Of a stretch of DNA of 64,000 nt, positions 16,733 through 25,908 are shown piece by piece. The notes under the pieces were generated by a model. That model saw nothing but the letters and a program-made list of their open reading frames with translations. It was not told where the DNA came from and did no database searches. Source of the DNA: Actinacidiphila sp. DG2A-62 (lineage in GTDB: Bacteria > Actinomycetota > Actinomycetes > Streptomycetales > Streptomycetaceae); contig NZ_JAYMGI010000002.1 in assembly GCF_035825295.1 (NCBI RefSeq), forward strand, positions 2,334,001 through 2,398,000, given 5' to 3'. The translations under genes were made by a program, and so were the position numbers. How positions within the stretch are numbered: the stretch's first letter is position 1; each line of letters opens with the position of its first letter.

Positions 16733-16926
16733 GACTCACCCGGCAGTTCCAGTGTCGGGGCAGCCTGCGGGCAGACAAGCTTGTGCCCGGCGCAGGAGCG
16801 GGCTCCCACGTGTGCGTCGGGTCCTGCCGGACGCGTCCTGCCTCCCAGACCGTGCCTGGCCCGATCGGGGCTCCGCCCGAGTAACACAGCCAAAGCGCAG
16901 GCCAGTCGGGCGATACGATTTCTCAT
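16726..16926 (-). CDS. Small ORF leading the HATPase operon
   Basis: 66 residues, unrecognised. The start is a good one: AAGGAG lies seven bases before the ATG at 16926. The stop overlaps the HATPase start in GTGGTGA, which supports translation. The N-terminus MRNRIARLACALAVLLGRSP is basic then hydrophobic, like a short membrane or export segment; the rest is Gly/Arg/Pro-rich with two Cys. The equivalent position in the second module (29661-29768) also holds a short ORF, of different sequence. It could be a peptide ligand, a leader peptide or an uncharacterised small protein. Confidence 0.55.
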   Translation of the reverse strand: MRNRIARLACALAVLLGRSPDRARHGLGGRTRPAGPDAHVGARSCAGHKLVCPQAAPTLELPGESW

Positions 16927-16955
16927 GTCAGCGCTCCTTGCACGCGTTGACCATG

Positions 16956-16984
16956 CCCCGGGGCCGCTAGCACGGTCGCCGGGG
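16956..16984 (-). promoter_or_regulatory. Leader hairpin shared with the second XRE-TPR module
   Basis: The arms are CCCCGG+GGCCG and CGGTC+CCGGGG with a 6-base loop and one bulged base. They lie 30-58 bases upstream of the small ORF start. The hairpin at 29797-29825 has the same shape and spacing with a compensating C/G swap in the outer stem. Confidence 0.5.
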
Positions 16985-17098
16985 TCTTGCTCTCCGGCGA
17001 CGCTTGAGGCGACAGGGGCTCGGTCCTGGATGCGCCGCTAGCACGACGCATTGCGACTCCTACGCTCCAGCGAATGCCGCCCCGTGCGTAGCGGCCCG

Positions 17099-17151
17099 TT
17101 GTAGGCCAGCTGTAGGCCAGAACGGGACACACCCGGCTTGTTGTAGGCCAG
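17099..17151. promoter_or_regulatory. Three direct repeats of TGTAGGCCAG before the XRE-TPR gene
   Basis: Copies begin at 17100, 17111 and 17142, giving spacings of 11 and 31 bases, close to one and three helical turns. The last ends ten bases before the ATG at 17161. A likely operator for the adjacent regulator. Confidence 0.55.
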
Positions 17152-17160
17152 ACTGGAAAC

Positions 17161-18373
17161 ATGCGCGGTGAGACGGTGGGACAGATGATCAAGCGCCTTC
17201 GGCAGGCCAAAGGCTGGAGCCAAGGGAAGCTCGCCGCTGAGACATGCCTGGCGGCCGGTATGGACGTCAACTCGCTGGGCCTGGCAAGATGTCTACCGAT
17301 GGGAAAAGGGGAAGCGCACGCCGCGCGAGTGGCTTCCTTTCATCGCCGCTGCCCTCGGCGCGCCTTTGGCGGAAATGCAGATCGCGGCCACCGTGGGCGA
17401 AAGCGGCCATACTCCCGCCACTATTGCCGACTTCCTGCCGGAAACCGACCCGCTGCGCCCCCTGAGCGTCCGGCTGGGACGCCGGATCGGGGCAACTGAC
17501 GTCAAGGATCTTGCGGGCCGCGTGCACGCGCTGCGATTGGCCGACGACGTATTGGCCGGCAGGGATCTCATCGGCCCGGCGCTGCGTGAACTACGCTCCG
17601 CGGTGAAGCTGTACCGTGAGGCCAGTTACACAGCCGAGGTAGGGCGTTCCATGCTCCTTCAGATCGGCGAGCTGGCCCAGATCTCCGGATGGATCGCCAG
17701 CGACGCGGGGCGCCATGACGAGGCTGACCGGATCTACCGGCTCGGAATCAGCGCTGCCGCACAAGCGGAAGATCCGGCCCTGATCGGGAACCTCGCCGGT
17801 TCCCTCGCCTACCAGTACAGCAACACGGGCAGAGAGGCGGACGGAGTCCTCTTGGCGCGCGCGGCGTGGGACAGCGTAAGCAGGGAGGCTCCCGCCGCAG
17901 TCCAGGCTCTGACGTTGGACCGCCTGGCTTGGGCCCACACCAAGGCACATGAGAACCAAGACGCGATGAGAAACCTGGGACTGGCATCCGAGGCTCTGGC
18001 CGATGAGACCAACAGGATTCCCTCGCCCAATTATCTCTACTGGGTGAATCAAGGCGAGCTGCAAGTCATGGAAGCGCGCGTTTACACAGAACTACACAGG
18101 CCGTTGCGCGCCGTCCCACAGCTCAAGGATGTCCTGAAACGCTACGACTCGGCGCATGTCCGCGAGACAGCTCTCTATCTCTCCTGGCTCGCTGTCGCTT
18201 TGGCGGACGCCAATGAACCCGAGGAGTCGGCTCAGACGGCGGCAAGGGTCATTTCGCTGTCTTCCGACGTGGCAAGTGATCGCACCGCCGAGCGCGTGCG
18301 CGTGGTGGTGAACCGCCTGGAGCAGTATCGGGACGTGCCAGAAGTCCGGTACGTTCTCGACAACGTCGCGTAG
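17161..18373 (+). pseudogene. XRE-TPR transcriptional regulator, frameshifted in the helix-turn-helix
   Basis: The N-terminus GQMIKRLRQAKGWSQGKLAA is an XRE helix-turn-helix. After NSLG near codon 40 the frame is lost; the next frame gives QDVYRWEKGKRTPREWLPFI and continues to 18373. Removing one T near 17282 would join them. The C-terminal 300 residues are TPR-like helices (KLYREASYTAEVGRSMLLQI, SLAYQYSNTGREADGVLLAR and NQGELQVMEARVYTELHRPL). This is an HTH-TPR design like peptide-sensing regulators. Base composition is lower in GC than the surroundings, suggesting acquisition by transfer. The indel may be decay or a sequencing error. A gene remnant follows. Confidence 0.75.
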
Positions 18374-18412
18374 TCTCTCCCTCCATCGTCCGCATGTGGA
18401 ATCCACAGAAGC

Positions 18413-18565
18413 TTGCACGGTTGTGCCGAGCGGTCTGCGCCTGAACTCATCCCCGGCCTTCCCGAACTCGCTGACGGCAGCGAGATCCTCGTGAACCTCG
18501 CCGACAAGGTGATCGCCGTCTGGGACGGACAGCTCGCCCGCGGACACGGCGGCACGGGGGAGCCG
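18413..18565 (+). pseudogene. Remnant of a companion gene (SLOG-like nucleotide-binding C-terminus)
   Basis: About 45 codons read LADGSEILVNLADKVIAVWD followed by GQLARGHGGTGE. This resembles the C-terminal strand and loop of the small Rossmann-like (SLOG/DprA-like) proteins often encoded next to XRE-TPR regulators in Streptomyces. No N-terminal part is present, and the frame then runs into unrelated sequence. It is interpreted as a truncated leftover of such a gene; the family match is from memory. Confidence 0.4.
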
Positions 18566-18627
18566 CTGCCCGCGACGCTGGTGGGGCGGCGCCCCGCGGA
18601 TTCGGCCACCGGGCGGGTGGGAGGAGG

Positions 18628-20391
18628 TCAGCGGCCGGCGTCAGAGCGGTCGGCGTCCGTGCGGGGGAGGCGCCAGGCGCGGGCGGCGGTGTGGGCGCGC
18701 CAGAGGTCGGCGTAACGGCCGCCGGCCGCGAGGAGTGCCTCGTGGGAGCCGAGGTCCGCGATCCGACCGCCGTCGAGGACGGCGATCCGGTCCGCGGCGG
18801 CGATCGTGGACAGCCGGTGCGCGATCACCAGCAGCGTCCTGCCCGCCCCCAGCTCGCGCAGCGCCTCGTGCACCGCCGCCTCGTTCTCCGCGTCCAGCGC
18901 GGACGTCGCCTCGTCCAGCAGCACGACCGGCGTGTCCTTCAGCAGCGCCCGCGCGATCGCGACCCGCTGCCGCTCCCCGCCGGACAGCAGCGACCCGCCC
19001 TCGCCGACGCGGCTGCCGAGCCCCGCGGGGAGCCGCTCGGCGATGACGTCCACGCGCGCCCTGCGGGCCGCCTCGCGCACCTCCGCGTCGGACGCGCCCG
19101 GCCGGCCCAGCCGGATGTTCTCCTCGATCGTGCCGTCCAGCAGCCGGACGTCCTGGAACACCAGCGCCACCGTCGCCATCAGGTCCGCCGTGGCCAGCTC
19201 GCGGACGTCGACGCCGCCGACCCGTACCGCGCCCGCCTCCACGTCGGCGAACCGCGCGATCAGCTTGGTGACGGTGGTCTTGCCCGCGCCCGAGGGCCCG
19301 ACGAGCGCGGTGGTCGAGCCGGCCGGCACCTCCAGGTCGAGTCCGTCGAGCACCGGTCCGGGTGCGCCGGGGTAGCCGAAGCGGACGCCCTCCAGCGTCA
19401 CCGAGGGCGCGCGGCCGGCGACGGACGCCGGCGCGGCGGGCTCGGGCAGCGGCTCGGTGTCCAGCACCGCGCCGATCCGCGCCACCGCCGCGCGGGTCGC
19501 GCGCAGCGCCGCGGCCGCCCCCGCGACGTCGGCCAGCGGCCGGATGACGTGCACGCCGAGCACCAGCAGCGCGACGACCCGGGCGGGGCCGGCCTCGTGG
19601 TGGGTGGCGAGCAGCAGACCGACCACCAGGACGGCGGTGAAGGCGAGTTGGACGGCGAGCTGGCCGAGGTTGAGGCCGGGCACGGCGCCCAGCACCTGGC
19701 GGCGGGCGGAGCGGTGCTGGCGGTCCAGTGCCCGCGCCAGCTCCCGGTGGCCGCTGTCGGCCCGCCCGCTCGCGCGCAGCACGGGCTGCGCGCCCGCGAA
19801 CTCCACCAGGCGCGCGCTCGCTTCGGCCGCCGCCCGGTCCGACTCCGCCTCGGTGCGGTCGGTCAGCCGCCCGGACAGCGCGAACACCAGCAGCACCACG
19901 GGCACGGCGACCAGTGCGGCCGCCGCGATCCGCCAGTCGTAGCAGAGCAGGAACACCGCGATCGTCGCCGGCGTGAGCACCGCGCCGAGCAGCGCCTGCG
20001 CCAGGTGCGCGACCTGCGCGACGGTCTGCACGTCGCGGCCCAGCAGGCGTTCCAGCCGCGCGCCGCGGGCCTCGTCGAACCAGCCCAGCGGCAGGCGCAC
20101 CACGTGCGCGCCGATCCGCCCGTACAGCTCGCGGCGCCACGCCGAGGACAGCCGCAGCGCGCGCACCTCCTTGTCGTAGTGGGCGAACCAGCCGGCCACG
20201 ACCGCCGCGGCCAGCGGCAGCAGCCACCATGCCGCGTCGCCGCTGCGGCCTTGGAGCAGCGCGGTCAGCAGCGGGACCAGCAGGCCGAACGCCACGCCCT
20301 CGCTGACGGCGTAGACCGCGGTGGAGACCAGGAAGCGGACCAGCAGCGGGCGTCCGGCGTCGCCGACGACGCGCAACAGCGAGGTGGTCAT
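18628..20391 (-). CDS. ABC transporter, fused permease and ATPase (IrtB-like half-transporter)
   Basis: 587 residues. The ATG at 20391 overlaps the stop of the partner gene (ATGA). The membrane domain has six helices, including LVRFLVSTAVYAVSEGVAFG and DWRIAAAALVAVPVVLLVFA. The nucleotide-binding domain is canonical: Walker A GPSGAGKTT, signature LSGGERQR, Walker B VVLLDEATSALD and switch His in IAHRLST. It pairs with the upstream gene as a heterodimer. With the substrate-binding lipoprotein it forms a unit like the IrtAB siderophore importers, which have an exporter-type fold. Uptake of a ferric siderophore is the best inference. Confidence 0.85.
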   Translation of the reverse strand: MTTSLLRVVGDAGRPLLVRFLVSTAVYAVSEGVAFGLLVPLLTALLQGRSGDAAWWLLPLAAAVVAGWFAHYDKEVRALRLSSAWRRELYGRIGAHVVRLPLGWFDEARGARLERLLGRDVQTVAQVAHLAQALLGAVLTPATIAVFLLCYDWRIAAAALVAVPVVLLVFALSGRLTDRTEAESDRAAAEASARLVEFAGAQPVLRASGRADSGHRELARALDRQHRSARRQVLGAVPGLNLGQLAVQLAFTAVLVVGLLLATHHEAGPARVVALLVLGVHVIRPLADVAGAAAALRATRAAVARIGAVLDTEPLPEPAAPASVAGRAPSVTLEGVRFGYPGAPGPVLDGLDLEVPAGSTTALVGPSGAGKTTVTKLIARFADVEAGAVRVGGVDVRELATADLMATVALVFQDVRLLDGTIEENIRLGRPGASDAEVREAARRARVDVIAERLPAGLGSRVGEGGSLLSGGERQRVAIARALLKDTPVVLLDEATSALDAENEAAVHEALRELGAGRTLLVIAHRLSTIAAADRIAVLDGGRIADLGSHEALLAAGGRYADLWRAHTAARAWRLPRTDADRSDAGR

Positions 20392-22367
20392 GCGGGGTTG
20401 CTCCCGTGCTGGGCGCGCCACATGCGCGCGTACGGTCCGCCGGCGGCCAACAGGTCGTCATGCCGCCCGCGTTCGGTGATCCGGCCGTCGTCGAGCACCA
20501 GGATCTGGTCGGCCGCGGCGATGGTGCGCAGCCGGTGGGCGATGACCAACAGGGTGCGGTCGCCGACGAGTTCGGCCAGCCCCTGCTGCACGGCGGCCTC
20601 GGACTCGGGGTCGGCGAAGGCCGTCGCCTCGTCCAGCACCACGACCGGCGTGCCGGCCAGCAGCGTCCTGGCGACGGCGACGCGCTGCGCCTCGCCGCCG
20701 GACAGCCGCGCGTCCTCGCCCACCACCGAGTCGTAGCCGCGCGGCAGCGCGGTGATCCGGTCGTGGATCGCGGCGGCTTTCGCCGCGGCCCGCACCTGCG
20801 CGTCGTCGGCGTCGGGCCGCGACAGCGTGATGTTGTCGCGCACCGAGCGCCGCAGCAGCGTCGCGTCCTGGAAGAGGAAGCCGACGTGCCGGTACAACTC
20901 GGCGCGGTCCAGGTCGCGCAGGTCGACGCCGTCCAGCCGGATCGCTCCGGCGGTGACGTCGTGGAAGCGGGCGAGCAGCAGCCCGAGCGTGGACTTGCCC
21001 GCGCCCGAGGGGCCGACCAGCGCGGTGACCGTCCCCGGCGCCAACTCCGCGTCCAGGCCGTGCAGCACCTCGCGCGGGCTGTCCTGCGGCGTCGCGCCGG
21101 GGTAGCCGAAGCGGACCCCTTCCAGCCGGACGGCCAGCGGCCTGCCGGGGGCGCGGGCCGGCAGCGGGACCGGCCGGGCCGGTGCGGTCTGCGGCGGCTC
21201 GCGCAGCAGACCGGCCACGCGCTGTGCGGCCGAGCGGGCGGTGGCGCGCACGCCGCGGGCCGCGTAGACCGGGGTGATCAGCTCGAACAGGCCGAGGCCC
21301 AGCAGCGTGAAGGCGACGATGTCGACCGGGTGCGTCCAGCCGAGCGCGACCAGGCCGATGCCGCAGCCGGTGATCAGCAGCAGGATCGTGGGCGGGGCGA
21401 CGGTCGCCCGGGTGAGGCTGCGCTGCGTGACGAAGACGCGCTGCGCCTCCTCGCTGACGTCCGCGAAGGCGGTCGCGGCCCGCTGGAACCGGCGCGGCGC
21501 GCCGCCGTCGCCGAACGCCTTGACGATGTCGATGCCGCGTACCAACTCGATGGAGGCAGCGGACAGTTCGCGTCCGGCGGCGGCGATGCGCCCGACCGGC
21601 TCGGCCGACCGCGCCGCCATCCGCGTCCGCACGTTCTGGGCCGCGGCGACCACCGCGAAGGTGAGCAGCGCGAGCCGCCAGTCCGCCAGCAGCAGGTATC
21701 CGCAGACGACCGCGGGTCCCGCCACGGCGGCGGCGAGGTCGCCGCGGGCGTGCGCGACGGCGTGGTGCAGCGCGCCCACGTCGTCCTGCACGGTGGTCTT
21801 GACCTTCGCCGAGACGCCGCCGGCGAACCAGCTCAGCGGCAGCGCCGCCAGGTGGTCGGCGAGCCGGCGACGCAGGTCCGCGGCCAGGTCGGCGTCCACG
21901 AGATGGCTGAGGACGCCGGCGAGCAGGTGGAGCAGCAGGCGCGCGGCCAGCAGCGCCACGGCGGTCCAGGCGATGGCCCACACGTGGTCGTAGCGACCGT
22001 CGCCGCCGACGCCGGCGTCGCCGCCCACGCCGGCGTCGCGGCCGTCGCCGCCGTCGAGCAACCGCCGGCCGATCTCGACGACGGCGACCATCGGGGCGAC
22101 CGACAGCACGGTGGTGAGCGCTTGGAGCACGGCCGCGGCGGTGACCCGGCCGGCCACCGGGGCCTGCAGCTCGGCGAGGTCACGCGCGGGGTCCGGGGTG
22201 CGCGGCGTGTGCGGGGCGTCCGGCGCGTGCGGGGCGTCCGGCGCGTCCGGCGCGTCCGGCCGCGTGCCGGCTCGGCTGCCCGGCGCCGGGGGCCGGTCGG
22301 TCTGCGCGTCCGGCGCGAGAGGCCGGTCGGTCTGCGCGTCCGGCGACGCGCCGTTCCGCTCAGGCAC
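20388..22367 (-). CDS. ABC transporter, fused permease and ATPase (IrtA-like half-transporter)
   Basis: 659 residues. The GTG start overlaps the end of the substrate-binding protein gene by eight bases. Residues 1-60 are a disordered Asp/Ala/Pro repeat (APDAPHAPDAPHTPRTPDP). The six-helix exporter-type membrane domain follows, then the ATPase with Walker A GPSGAGKST, signature LSGGEAQR, Walker B VVVLDEATAFAD and IAHR. All catalytic residues are present. No siderophore-interaction (flavin) domain is fused, unlike mycobacterial IrtA. It is the second gene of the three-gene operon preceded by the iron-box-like element. Confidence 0.85.
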   Translation of the reverse strand: MPERNGASPDAQTDRPLAPDAQTDRPPAPGSRAGTRPDAPDAPDAPHAPDAPHTPRTPDPARDLAELQAPVAGRVTAAAVLQALTTVLSVAPMVAVVEIGRRLLDGGDGRDAGVGGDAGVGGDGRYDHVWAIAWTAVALLAARLLLHLLAGVLSHLVDADLAADLRRRLADHLAALPLSWFAGGVSAKVKTTVQDDVGALHHAVAHARGDLAAAVAGPAVVCGYLLLADWRLALLTFAVVAAAQNVRTRMAARSAEPVGRIAAAGRELSAASIELVRGIDIVKAFGDGGAPRRFQRAATAFADVSEEAQRVFVTQRSLTRATVAPPTILLLITGCGIGLVALGWTHPVDIVAFTLLGLGLFELITPVYAARGVRATARSAAQRVAGLLREPPQTAPARPVPLPARAPGRPLAVRLEGVRFGYPGATPQDSPREVLHGLDAELAPGTVTALVGPSGAGKSTLGLLLARFHDVTAGAIRLDGVDLRDLDRAELYRHVGFLFQDATLLRRSVRDNITLSRPDADDAQVRAAAKAAAIHDRITALPRGYDSVVGEDARLSGGEAQRVAVARTLLAGTPVVVLDEATAFADPESEAAVQQGLAELVGDRTLLVIAHRLRTIAAADQILVLDDGRITERGRHDDLLAAGGPYARMWRAQHGSNPA

Positions 22368-23499
22368 CGCGCCCGGCCGCCGCGGCCAGCTTGGGCACCA
22401 CCGCGTCCAGCCCGTACGGCAGGCTCAGCACCGAGGGGAAGGCCACGGCGATGGCGGTCGGCATGTCCAGCGCGAGGTACGAGCCGCGCCGCACCGCCTT
22501 CAGCTTCCTGAACAGCGGCTGCGCCTCGAAGCTTTTGCGCTCCGGCTCGGTGGCGAAGGTGAGGATGACCACGTCGGCGTCCAACAGGTCCAGCCGCTCC
22601 CGGGAGATGGCGGCGCGGCCGGGCGTCGCCGAGTCCGGCAGCGAGGTGACCTGCGGCGCGAGGGTCATGCCGAGCTGGCTGAAGAACACCGCGCTCGCGT
22701 CGGTGGGGCTCTTGATGGTGAACGCCTCGCCGCCGGAGACCGGGCCGAATGTGAAGGTCTTGCCCTGGAGTTCGGGGTGCTGGGCGTGCACCGCGGCGAT
22801 CTTCGCCTGCACGCGGGCGACCAGCGCTTCGGCTTGGGCGCGCTTGCCGAGGACCTGGCCGGTCCGGGCGGCCATGTCCTGCCAGCTGTCCTGGCCGACT
22901 CCCCTGCGGTAGCTGAGCGTCGGCGCGAGGTGGCTCAACGTGGCGTAGTCGTCGGCGAGTTGGTAGTCGTCGGCGGCCAGGATCAGGTCCGGCGCGGCGG
23001 CGGCGATCTTCTCGAACGGCAGTCCCTTGGTGCTGTCGACCAGCTCCGGGTCGGTGGTCGGCTTCTGCCAGGGCGCCAACCCGCTGGGGAACACGGCGTT
23101 CTTGGTGGCGAGGACGAGGGGGGCGCCGAGCGCGAGCGCGAGGTCGGTGTCGCGCAGGTAGCCGCAGGCCGCGACGCGCTTGGGCGCCGATGTCACCTTG
23201 ACCGTTCCCTCCTTGCCCGCGACGGTGACCGGGAAGGCGGCGGCGTCCGTGCTCGCGGTGGCTCCCGCGGAGGCGGTGGCGCCGCCCTCGGCGTTCTTCG
23301 TACCGTCTTCGGCGCCGCCCTTGCCGTCGTCGTCCGAGGAGCAGCCGGTCAGGGCGAGGGCGGCGCCGGCGGCCCCGAGCAGGAAGCCGCGCCGGCCCAG
23401 CCGCGCGCGGTCGAAGGCGACGACGGGCGAGGCGCCGCGGGCGGGAGCGGCGGGGGGAACGGCGGCGGGAGGAACGGAAGGAAGCGGCTGTCTGGTCAC
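22360..23499 (-). CDS. Iron-siderophore ABC transporter substrate-binding lipoprotein
   Basis: 379 residues from a GTG with GGAGAGG before it. The export signal has twin arginines and a lipobox: RLGRRGFLLGAAGAALALTG followed by Cys, so a Tat-exported lipoprotein is likely. After a charged linker comes a FepB/FhuD-type type III binding fold: VTSAPKRVAACGYLRDTDLA, AAPDLILAADDYQLADDYAT and DADVVILTFATEPERKSFE. It should capture a ferric siderophore outside the cell and pass it to the two coupled ABC half-transporters. The iron-box-like site about 230 bases upstream suggests repression by a DmdR/IdeR-type regulator. Confidence 0.9.
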   Translation of the reverse strand: MTRQPLPSVPPAAVPPAAPARGASPVVAFDRARLGRRGFLLGAAGAALALTGCSSDDDGKGGAEDGTKNAEGGATASAGATASTDAAAFPVTVAGKEGTVKVTSAPKRVAACGYLRDTDLALALGAPLVLATKNAVFPSGLAPWQKPTTDPELVDSTKGLPFEKIAAAAPDLILAADDYQLADDYATLSHLAPTLSYRRGVGQDSWQDMAARTGQVLGKRAQAEALVARVQAKIAAVHAQHPELQGKTFTFGPVSGGEAFTIKSPTDASAVFFSQLGMTLAPQVTSLPDSATPGRAAISRERLDLLDADVVILTFATEPERKSFEAQPLFRKLKAVRRGSYLALDMPTAIAVAFPSVLSLPYGLDAVVPKLAAAAGRGA

Positions 23500-23729
23500 G
23501 GTGCGGGCCTCTCCGAACAGGGGATCTTGGACGAACAGGGGCGCGGGGGGGTTGGGGCGGGGCTGGGCACGGGCGCTCGGGCGCGCGTGGCAGGGGGCGG
23601 GTGCAGCAGGGGACGGGAGCGGGTGCGGCGCGGCGTGGGGGCGGGCCGGATCAGGGCAGGTGAGAGCGGATCAGGGCAGGGCGGGGTGACGTGGACGGGC
23701 CCGGCCGTAGTACGGTCAGCCCGTGCAAG

Positions 23730-23748
23730 TTAGGCAAGGCTAACCGAA
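23730..23748. promoter_or_regulatory. Iron box (DmdR/IdeR-type operator)
   Basis: TTAGGCAAGGCTAACCGAA matches the actinobacterial iron-box consensus TTAGGTTAGGCTAACCTAA at 16 of 19 positions. It is the only such element seen here and lies between the two divergent transport operons, so it could govern both. Confidence 0.7.
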
Positions 23749-23863
23749 CCTACGGGGGGTTCGTACAGAGGGTGCGTCCGGCGCATCCCGGCCCGGCGCC
23801 CGCGCAGCCCGCCCGGTGGCGAGGGCCAGCGGACGCCGCCACCGCGAGGAGAGGGAGGGACCC

Positions 23864-25669
23864 ATGCGGGCGCTGACCCGAGCACGGCGCGACGCCCGGA
23901 CGGCGGGCGACTCGGCGCACCGTTTGCGGACGCGCGACGCCCGGACGGCGGGCGACTCGACGCACCATTCGCGGACGCGCGACGCCCGCGCCCGCGCGCT
24001 CGTCCGCCGCGCGCTGGCCGAGCGCCGCGGCACCCTCCTGCTCGCCTGCGCGCTGTGCGTGGTCCACCAAGCCGCCGAAGCCGCCGTCCCGTTGGCGATC
24101 GGCCTGATCGTCGACCGAGCGGTGAGGACCGGCAGCGGGCACGCCATGGTGTGGTCCGTCGTCGGGCTCGCGCTGCTCTTCCTGGTCCTGTCCGGCTCGA
24201 TGCGGATCGGCGGACGGCTGGCCAAGGGCGCCGCCGAGGCCGCCGAGCACGACCTGCGGCTCGCCGTCACCGCCCGCGTGCTCGCCCCCGGCGGACTGCC
24301 CGGCCGCGCGGGCGCCTCCGGCGAACTGCTGTCCACCGCCACCTCCGACGCCGGCCGCGTGAGCATGATGAACGCGGCGGTGTGGTTCGCCGCCGGCGCG
24401 CTGGGCGCGATCGTCGCCGCCGCCGTGATCCTCTTCCTCACCTCCGTCGCCCTCGGCCTGCTCGTCATCGCCGGCCTGGTCCCCGTCGTCCTGGTCAGCC
24501 GCGCCGTGGCCGCGCCGCTGATCCGCCGCAGCGGCGCGGAACAGGCCGCCGCCGCCCGCGCCGCGGGCACCGCGGCCGACCTGATGGCCGGGCTGCGGGT
24601 GCTGCGCGGCATCGGCGCCGAGCGGGTGGCCGCCGCCCGCTACCGGCGCGCCAGCGACGCCTCGCGCGACGCCGCGGTCCGCGCCGCCCGGCTGAACGCC
24701 CTGCGCGCCGCCGCCGTGCTCGCCGTGACCGGCGTCTTCGTCGCGCTGGTCGCGCTGGTCGCCGGCCGCATGGCGCTGCACGGCAGCATCACCGTCGGGC
24801 AGTTCGTCACCGCCGTCACCATGACGCAGTTCCTCGTCGGGCCGTTCAACGTGATCACCCACGCCACTGCGATGGCCGCGCGCGCCCGCGCCTCCGCGCG
24901 CCGGCTCGCGGACGTCCTGGACGCGCCGCCGCTGGTCGCCGGCGGCGGCCCCGCCCCGGCCCGCGACCGGGAGGCGGCCCCCGCGCTCGACGTCACGGGG
25001 CTGCGCATCGGCGGTCTCGGCCCGGTGGACCTGCGGGTGGCGCCCGGCGAACTCGTCGGCCTGGTCCTCGCCGACGAGCCCGCGACCGCCGACCTGTTGG
25101 ACTACCTCGGCCGCCGCGCCGACCCGCCCGAGGGACGCATCGCGCTGGACGGCGTCCCGCTCACCGCCGTCGAGCCGGCCGCGGTACGCGCCGCGATCCT
25201 CGTCGCCGAGCACGACGGCGTGCTCTTCAGCGGCTCCCTGCGGGACAACGTCACCGCCGCCGCCCGCGACGAGGCGGCGGTGGCCGCCGCGATGGACGCC
25301 GCCGCGGCCGACGAGGTCGCCGCCTCGCTGCCGGACGGCGCGGACTCGCCGGTCGGCGAGGCGGGCGCGCTGCTCTCCGGCGGTCAGCGCCAACGGGTCG
25401 CGCTGGCCCGCGCGTTGGCCGCCGACCCGCCCGTCCTGGTGCTGCACGAGCCGACCACCGCGGTGGACTCCGTCACCGAGGCCCGCATCGCCGAACGCCT
25501 CGCCGCGCTGCGGGCCGGCCGCACCACGCTGCTGGTCACCGGCAGCCCCGCGCTGCTCGCGGTCACCGACCGCGTCGTCGTCATCGGCCCCGAGGGCGTC
25601 GAGGGCGCCGGCCCCCACCACCGCCTCCTGCACACCCACGACGGCTACCGCGCGGCGATGCTCGCATGA
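23864..25669 (+). CDS. ABC half-transporter with degenerate ATP-binding site (intact signature motif)
   Basis: 601 residues from the ATG at 23864, after GGAGGG. The N-terminus carries a duplicated RTRDARTAGDS unit. The six-helix exporter-type membrane domain includes LLACALCVVHQAAEAAVPLA and NAAVWFAAGALGAIVAAAVI. The ATPase domain is unusual. At the Walker A position it has GLVLADEPATADLLDYL, with no GxxGxGKS/T. Walker B is VLVLHEPTTAVD, with His for Asp. The switch region reads LLVTGSPALL, without His. The signature LSGGQRQRVALARAL is perfect. It should therefore donate the signature to its partner but hardly bind ATP itself. It is the first gene of the pair and lies downstream of the iron box, so siderophore transport is likely. 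Confidence 0.85.
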   Translation: MRALTRARRDARTAGDSAHRLRTRDARTAGDSTHHSRTRDARARALVRRALAERRGTLLLACALCVVHQAAEAAVPLAIGLIVDRAVRTGSGHAMVWSVVGLALLFLVLSGSMRIGGRLAKGAAEAAEHDLRLAVTARVLAPGGLPGRAGASGELLSTATSDAGRVSMMNAAVWFAAGALGAIVAAAVILFLTSVALGLLVIAGLVPVVLVSRAVAAPLIRRSGAEQAAAARAAGTAADLMAGLRVLRGIGAERVAAARYRRASDASRDAAVRAARLNALRAAAVLAVTGVFVALVALVAGRMALHGSITVGQFVTAVTMTQFLVGPFNVITHATAMAARARASARRLADVLDAPPLVAGGGPAPARDREAAPALDVTGLRIGGLGPVDLRVAPGELVGLVLADEPATADLLDYLGRRADPPEGRIALDGVPLTAVEPAAVRAAILVAEHDGVLFSGSLRDNVTAAARDEAAVAAAMDAAAADEVAASLPDGADSPVGEAGALLSGGQRQRVALARALAADPPVLVLHEPTTAVDSVTEARIAERLAALRAGRTTLLVTGSPALLAVTDRVVVIGPEGVEGAGPHHRLLHTHDGYRAAMLA

Positions 25670-25713
25670 GGGCTCGCATGAGGGCTCGCATGAGGGCTCG
25701 TATGAGGGGGCCG
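25666..25713 (+). repeat. 12-base tandem repeat with four in-frame ATG codons
   Basis: ATGAGGGCTCGC repeats at 25666, 25678 and 25690, with a variant at 25702. The first ATG overlaps the stop of the preceding ABC gene (ATGA). All are in frame with the next ABC gene and would add an Arg-rich N-terminus of 81 residues. Confidence 0.7.
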
Positions 25714-25908
25714 CGCGCGGCGCGCCACGCGGACGGCGTCGGTGTGCGCGTCCCCGCACGCCGGCCGGGTGGACGCCGGCGGCCCCCGCCCCGTGCGGAA
25801 CCGCTGCCCCGCCGAGCGCCGACCGCCGTCCGTACGGCGGAGATCCACCGCGCGGCCCCACGCCGGCGGACGACCACGACCCAGCAGACGAGGAGAGGGC
25901 GGCCCCGG

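Noticed and set aside
18413..18715. 100-codon plus-strand ORF as an intact gene
   Set aside because: Only its middle resembles a known C-terminus; the rest is antisense to the ABC gene, so it is kept as a remnant only.
24055..25665. Long in-frame extension upstream of the second ABC gene
   Set aside because: It is an Arg/Pro-rich shadow of the first ABC gene; only the part from 25666 onward could be translated, and 25909 is the better start.
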